The notes under the pieces: model-generated
What the model was told of the DNA's origin: nothing
Database searches by the model: none
What the model saw: the letters and a program-made list of their open reading frames with translations, nothing else
Position numbers and translations under genes: made by a program
Assembly (NCBI GenBank): GCA_025359425.1
Contig: JANYGC010000102.1
Coordinates: 1 to 64,000, forward strand
Reading direction: 5' to 3'
Origin: Sphingomonadaceae bacterium
Lineage (GTDB): Bacteria; Pseudomonadota; Alphaproteobacteria; Sphingomonadales; Sphingomonadaceae
DNA length: 64,000 nt
Part shown: piece by piece, positions 60,537 to 64,000 of the stretch
Layout of the letters: every line of letters starts with the position of its first letter
How positions within the stretch are numbered: position 1 is the stretch's first letter

Positions 60537-61598
60537 TTAGAGCAGATGCCCCGCCCGATCGCGCTTGGTATCGAGGTACCGCGCGTTGTGCGGGTTGGCC
60601 GGGAGCTGATGCGGGATGCGCTGCGCCACCGTTACCCCAGCACCCTCAAGCGCTGCCACCTTGGCCGGGTTGTTGGTCATCAGCCGGATCGGCCCCACCC
60701 CCAGCAGCGCCAGCATCCGCGCCGCCACGGCAAAATCACGCGCCTCGCTGGGCAGGCCCAGCCGGGTGTTGGCATCGACCGTGTCAAAGCCTTGATCCTG
60801 TAACTGATAGGCGCGCAGCTTGTTGATCAGGCCGATGCCGCGGCCTTCCTGGCGCAGATACAGCAGCACGCCCCAACCGCCGTTCGCGGATTCTTCGGCC
60901 ATCGCCGCCAAGGCTGCATCGAGTTGCGGACCGCAGTCGCATTTGAGGCTGGAGAAAACGTCGCCGGTCAGACACTCCGAATGGAGCCTGACCAGCGGCA
61001 CGCGGTCCGATTGCTGCGCGCCGATCACCAGCGCGGCGTGCTCGCGCAGGTCGTCGGCCGAGCGGAAGGCGATGATTTCGGCGGTCTCAGCTGCGGCGAC
61101 CGGGAGCCGGGCGCGGGCGGCGATGGTCAGTTGCGCAGGGTCCTTGAACGCTGACAAATCCGCCGCAGCGACTGCCTGCATCTCGCTCGCCGGAGCAGGA
61201 TCGACCAGGAATGCGGGAAGGATTCCGGCCAGCCGTGCAAGTTCCATCGCCGCCGCCGCGCTGACCAGATCGGCCAGCGGCTCGGCGAGGAACGGACCCT
61301 TGAGCGGCCAGGTCAGGTCGAGCGCCGGATCCGCCAGAGCGCGCGCGGCAGCGAGATCGAACGGCTCTGCCCCGCGCAGCAGCACCGGGGCTTCGGGCGA
61401 CGCGGCTTCGCGCTGGTTGGCGAGCTTGAGCGTAGCCGCACGCGCGCAGGAAATCAGCATGCGCGGCGCGGTTACTCCGGCACCGAACCCGGTCTCAGCC
61501 GGGAGCAGATGCAGCTCGCCCACCGCGATGCCCCAGCCGTGACGCAGCGCATCGATCGCCAGCGCTACGCGCCGCGAAGCGCTGAGCCCGCCGTCCAT
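60537..61598 (-). CDS. ribA: GTP cyclohydrolase II, RibA
   Basis: Starts riboflavin synthesis by opening GTP. It is 353 aa, of which about 165 are an N-terminal extension without DHBP-synthase motifs (DGGLSASRRVALAIDALRH at the start), typical of alphaproteobacterial RibA. The catalytic half has zinc cysteines C209, C220 and C222 (HSECLTGDVF...KCDCGPQ), GRGIGLINKLRAYQLQD, and MTNNPAKVAALEGAG. The ATG at 61598 overlaps the xth stop by 1-4 nt, so both are coupled. Confidence 0.93.
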   Translation of the reverse strand: MDGGLSASRRVALAIDALRHGWGIAVGELHLLPAETGFGAGVTAPRMLISCARAATLKLANQREAASPEAPVLLRGAEPFDLAAARALADPALDLTWPLKGPFLAEPLADLVSAAAAMELARLAGILPAFLVDPAPASEMQAVAAADLSAFKDPAQLTIAARARLPVAAAETAEIIAFRSADDLREHAALVIGAQQSDRVPLVRLHSECLTGDVFSSLKCDCGPQLDAALAAMAEESANGGWGVLLYLRQEGRGIGLINKLRAYQLQDQGFDTVDANTRLGLPSEARDFAVAARMLALLGVGPIRLMTNNPAKVAALEGAGVTVAQRIPHQLPANPHNARYLDTKRDRAGHLL

Positions 61599-62389
61599 CA
61601 GAGCGCGAACTCGGTGATCAGCGGCACATGGTCCGAGCATTGCTCCCAAGCCCGTGTTTCCTCGACCACGCGGTGGCTGACCGACTGCGCAGCGAGCTCG
61701 GGCGAGGCCCACATATGATCGAGTCGCCGCCCGCGATCCTTGCCTTGCCAATAGGTCCGGTACGACCACCATGACCAGTTACGTGTCGGCGCGGGGATAT
61801 GCTTGCGGCCCAGATCGACCCAGCCGTGCGCATCGGTCAGGCGCTGCAGCGTCTCAACCTCATACGGGGTGTGGCTGACCACTTTGAGCAGCGCCTTGTG
61901 ATCGTAAACGTCGCAATCGAGCGGGGCCACGTTGAAATCACCGAGCAGCAGCGTCGGCCGATCGAGCGCGTCGGCCCAGCGGGTCATCCGTTCGAGGAAA
62001 TCGAGCTTCTGGCCGAACTTGGCGTTGACCGCGCGATCGGGCACATCGCCGCCGGCGGGGATATAGACGTTCTCGATCACCAGCCCCTGCCCGGTCCCGA
62101 GCAGTTCGACCCCGACATGCCGCGCTTCGCCATTGGCCTGCCAGTCATGCCGCGAAAACTCGCGCAGCGGGATCCGGCTGACCGTTGCGACGCCGTGATA
62201 GCCCTTCTGCCCGTGCACCGCGCGGTAGGTGTAGCCGAGCTCCTCAAACGCTGCATGCGGGAACAGCTCCTCGACCGTCTTGATCTCTTGCAGGCACAGC
62301 ACATCGGGCCCCTGCTCGCGCAGAAACCGACCCACCTGCTCCATCCGCAGGCGCACCGAATTGATGTTCCAGGTGGCTACACTAACCAT
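61598..62389 (-). CDS. xth: Exodeoxyribonuclease III, Xth
   Basis: AP endonuclease/3'-5' exonuclease of base-excision repair. It is 263 aa, normal length: VATWNINSVRLRM, catalytic E in LCLQEIKT, LLGDFNVAP and the terminal SDHVPLITEF. ATG at 62389 is the family start. Its stop overlaps the ribA start; lolA lies upstream on the same strand but is separated by a terminator. Confidence 0.95.
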   Translation of the reverse strand: MVSVATWNINSVRLRMEQVGRFLREQGPDVLCLQEIKTVEELFPHAAFEELGYTYRAVHGQKGYHGVATVSRIPLREFSRHDWQANGEARHVGVELLGTGQGLVIENVYIPAGGDVPDRAVNAKFGQKLDFLERMTRWADALDRPTLLLGDFNVAPLDCDVYDHKALLKVVSHTPYEVETLQRLTDAHGWVDLGRKHIPAPTRNWSWWSYRTYWQGKDRGRRLDHMWASPELAAQSVSHRVVEETRAWEQCSDHVPLITEFAL

Positions 62390-62434
62390 GCGAAGGGCTT
62401 TAGGTGCGAAGGTGCCGGACGGCAACCGGACATC

Positions 62435-62471
62435 AAAAAACCCCTGCTCCGGGGGCATTGGAGCAGGGGTT
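62435..62471 (-). terminator. Rho-independent terminator (minus strand)
   Basis: Stem aacccctgctcc (62439-62450) / ggagcaggggtt (62460-62471), 9-nt loop, followed on the minus strand by TTTTTTGATG. It sits 225 bp past the lolA stop, so it ends either a long lolA transcript or a small RNA from 62472-62695. Confidence 0.85.
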
Positions 62472-62695
62472 CCTTTGTGCGTTCGTCACGCTCGACATCA
62501 CGACCGGTTTAGAGGCAAGGGCAACAGGGGGGAAACCCGCCTCACAGCCGCGCTGTCGAAGACCTTTTTAGGGGCATTTGCCTTGCGGGGCCATGAACAA
62601 TCGCGTCAGGCTTGTCGCAAATTGTCGCATCTCCAGCACGCTCCACGACGAATTGCCTTTAGCTATCGATGAGTGGGGGCAATCGATAAACGCGG

Positions 62696-63352
62696 CTAGC
62701 GCTTGGCTGTGCCGCGCGGGTCGTTAAAGCGGAATGTGCTGTCGGACACCGCCATGCCGTACTGTTGATTCGTCAGGGTGACGATCGTCCGGGTGTTCTG
62801 CGCATCGAGCGTTGCCCAGCTCGCCAGCTCCATCCCGCCGGGTGCGCCGGGCTTGCGAACGAAGACCATCGTGATCACGCCGTATTCGGGATGCTTCCTG
62901 TCGCGCACTTCGACGCTGACGACCTGCGAATTGTTCGACGCCACCAGCTTGCCGTACTGCATCACGTCTCGGTTGGGATCGAGCAGCGCGCCCAAGGGAC
63001 TATTCTTGATCGGCCAGCGCTGCACCTGGCGCACCTGGTAGTCGATAAAGGTCAGCGCCGCGCCGTCCGAGACGATCAGCATCGGCACGCCTTTTTCGTA
63101 CTGGAAGCGGATCCGGCCCGGGCGCTTGAGCGTAATGACGCCCTTGACCCGGTTGCCGCGCGGGTCGGCCTGGACGAAATCAGCGCGCATCGTGGAGATG
63201 GCACGCAAGGCGGTGATCGCGCTGGTCAGGTCGGATTGCTGGGACTGGGCCGAGGCGGCGGAGGACGTTGCCAGCACGGCAGGAACGGACACGGCCAGCG
63301 CGGCAGTCGCAGCGGCGCCCAGCAGCGAGCGGAGGGGAAGCTTCATGGTCAT
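62696..63352 (-). CDS. lolA: Outer-membrane lipoprotein carrier protein LolA
   Basis: A 218-aa periplasmic chaperone that shuttles lipoproteins from LolCDE to the outer membrane. It has a signal peptide (about 1-35, ending SSAASAQ), then the LolA fold: ISTMRADFVQADPRG, LKRPGRIRFQYEKGVPMLIVSDG, FIDYQVRQVQRWPI. ATG at 63352 is kept; 63346 (MKLPL) is as likely. Confidence 0.92.
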   Translation of the reverse strand: MTMKLPLRSLLGAAATAALAVSVPAVLATSSAASAQSQQSDLTSAITALRAISTMRADFVQADPRGNRVKGVITLKRPGRIRFQYEKGVPMLIVSDGAALTFIDYQVRQVQRWPIKNSPLGALLDPNRDVMQYGKLVASNNSQVVSVEVRDRKHPEYGVITMVFVRKPGAPGGMELASWATLDAQNTRTIVTLTNQQYGMAVSDSTFRFNDPRGTAKR

Positions 63353-63420
63353 GCCCGCGCTGCTAGCCGCGATGGCTTGAACTCGCAATGAACCTTGGCG
63401 GGGGCTGAGCTTAATACAAC

Positions 63421-63454
63421 AACGGCCCGCGTCCTTTGCAGGAGCGGGCCGGTT
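63421..63454 (-). terminator. Terminator for rpmG
   Basis: Hairpin aacggcccgc (63421-63430) / gcgggccggtt (63444-63454), with one bulge, 34 bp past the rpmG stop; the minus strand then reads GTTGTATTAA. Confidence 0.6.
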
Positions 63455-63487
63455 GAAGCTTTGCCGCGGGCAAGCCCGCAGCGGCGC

Positions 63488-63655
63488 TTACTTGATCTTG
63501 GCTTCCTTGAACTCGACGTGCTTGCGCACCACCGGGTCATACTTGCGGAAGGTCATCTTCTCGGTCGTGTTGCGCGGGTTCTTCTTGGTCACATAGAAGA
63601 AACCGGTTTCGGCGGTGGAGACCAGCCGGATCTTGACGGTTGCGGGCTTCGCCAT
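63488..63655 (-). CDS. rpmG: Ribosomal protein L33
   Basis: A 55-aa 50S subunit protein matching L33 of the Cys-less (zinc-independent) type: [34 protein letters not shown], identifiable here by its parts [11 protein letters not shown] and [14 protein letters not shown], then [21 protein letters not shown] at 63655 is the canonical start. Confidence 0.95.
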   Translation of the reverse strand: MAKPATVKIRLVSTAETGFFYVTKKNPRNTTEKMTFRKYDPVVRKHVEFKEAKIK

Positions 63656-63764
63656 GGCGTATTCCTGTTCGGTTCGATTCGGCTTGGAAGCCGCAAAAAT
63701 AGGCAAGGCGGCATGCGCTGCCGCCCCTCAAGGACCGGCCCATTGCGGCAGCAGGGGGCCAAAG

Positions 63765-64000
63765 TCAAGCGTCGGGCGGGCGCTTGGCCTTATCTTCCTT
63801 CTTGCCCTTCGCCTTGTCGGGGGCCTGATACGGCGCGATCGGTTGAAGCGCGGCGTACTGTTCCACCGACGGCTCATGCCCCAGCGGCGGGAACTCGAAC
63901 GGCTCGTCCGGCACAGTGGTATCGGGCAACCGGTCGAGCAGATTGCGGATCAGGGTCAGGCGGCCGCGGCGCTGGTCGTTGAAATCGACCAGAGTCCACG
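63765..64000 (-). CDS. ppk2: Polyphosphate kinase 2 family protein, 5' part outside the window
   Basis: Only the last 78 codons are here, reading WTLVDFNDQRRGRLTLIRNL then LLDRLPDTTVPDEPFEF and a Lys-rich tail (KAKGKKEDKAKRPPDA). The FNDQRRGRL...LLDRLPDT segment is characteristic of the C-terminal end of PPK2, which makes nucleoside diphosphates or triphosphates from polyphosphate. Subtype cannot be told from this fragment. Stop TGA is at 63765-63767. Confidence 0.8.
   Translation of the reverse strand, partial: WTLVDFNDQRRGRLTLIRNLLDRLPDTTVPDEPFEFPPLGHEPSVEQYAALQPIAPYQAPDKAKGKKEDKAKRPPDA

Overview
The window is GC-rich, gene-dense chromosomal DNA from an alphaproteobacterium, most likely of the order Sphingomonadales (Sphingomonadaceae or Erythrobacteraceae type). 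This rests on gene content and style: DUF1244 and DUF2312 proteins, a YebC/Ruv cluster, a MetH split into two polypeptides behind an ArsR-methyltransferase regulator, a PabB-PabC fusion, a PEP-CTERM-like protein, many 4-nt stop/start overlaps (ATGA, GTGA, TTGA), and several families of short palindromic intergenic repeats typical of these genomes. No rRNA, tRNA or CRISPR array was seen. No complete insertion sequence was seen either.

Layout. 0-17 kb is mostly housekeeping: aconitase, a J-domain protein, a Ser/Thr-rich PEP-CTERM-like protein, ruvB and ruvA separated by a HicBA toxin-antitoxin pair plus one unknown gene, a GT22-type mannosyltransferase, ruvC, YebC, pyruvate kinase, YggS, a TenI-like protein and FtsK. 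17-21 kb holds membrane proteins and a two-component system whose kinase may use a CTG start. 20.9-23.2 kb is a lower-GC accessory island. It has a DinJ-type antitoxin, a 9-bp tandem array, two perfect palindromes, an unknown gene and a YafQ-type toxin on the opposite strand, followed by inverted copies of an intergenic repeat. 23-30 kb has an Lrp/alanine dehydrogenase pair, a hotdog thioesterase, oligopeptidase B, Xaa-Pro aminopeptidase, and VOC and cupin proteins. 30-33 kb is an EF-hand protein with a second two-component system.

33-45 kb holds an M1 aminopeptidase, a HerA-like ATPase, an overlapping chain pabBC / aminotransferase / rluA-like / arfB, and an acyl-CoA operon (SDR, acyl-CoA dehydrogenase, MaoC-like) interrupted by a 266-bp MITE-like element. 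45-51 kb is the methionine operon: ArsR-methyltransferase regulator, metF, metH part 1 and metH part 2. It is driven by a promoter whose spacer contains a perfect inverted repeat and whose transcript may be leaderless. 51-60 kb carries a NYN-OST-HTH protein, DUF2231, a PQQ-type sugar dehydrogenase, a serine hydrolase, RecQ, and an SPFH / Arc-like / small membrane protein cassette. 60-64 kb carries ribA, xth, lolA, rpmG and the 3' end of a PPK2-type polyphosphate kinase cut by the window edge.

The clearest candidates for something unusual are the divided DinJ/YafQ island with its 9-bp array, the HicBA insertion inside ruvAB, the MITE-like element between an acyl-CoA dehydrogenase stop codon and a MaoC start codon, and the operator-in-spacer, possibly leaderless, control of the methionine operon.
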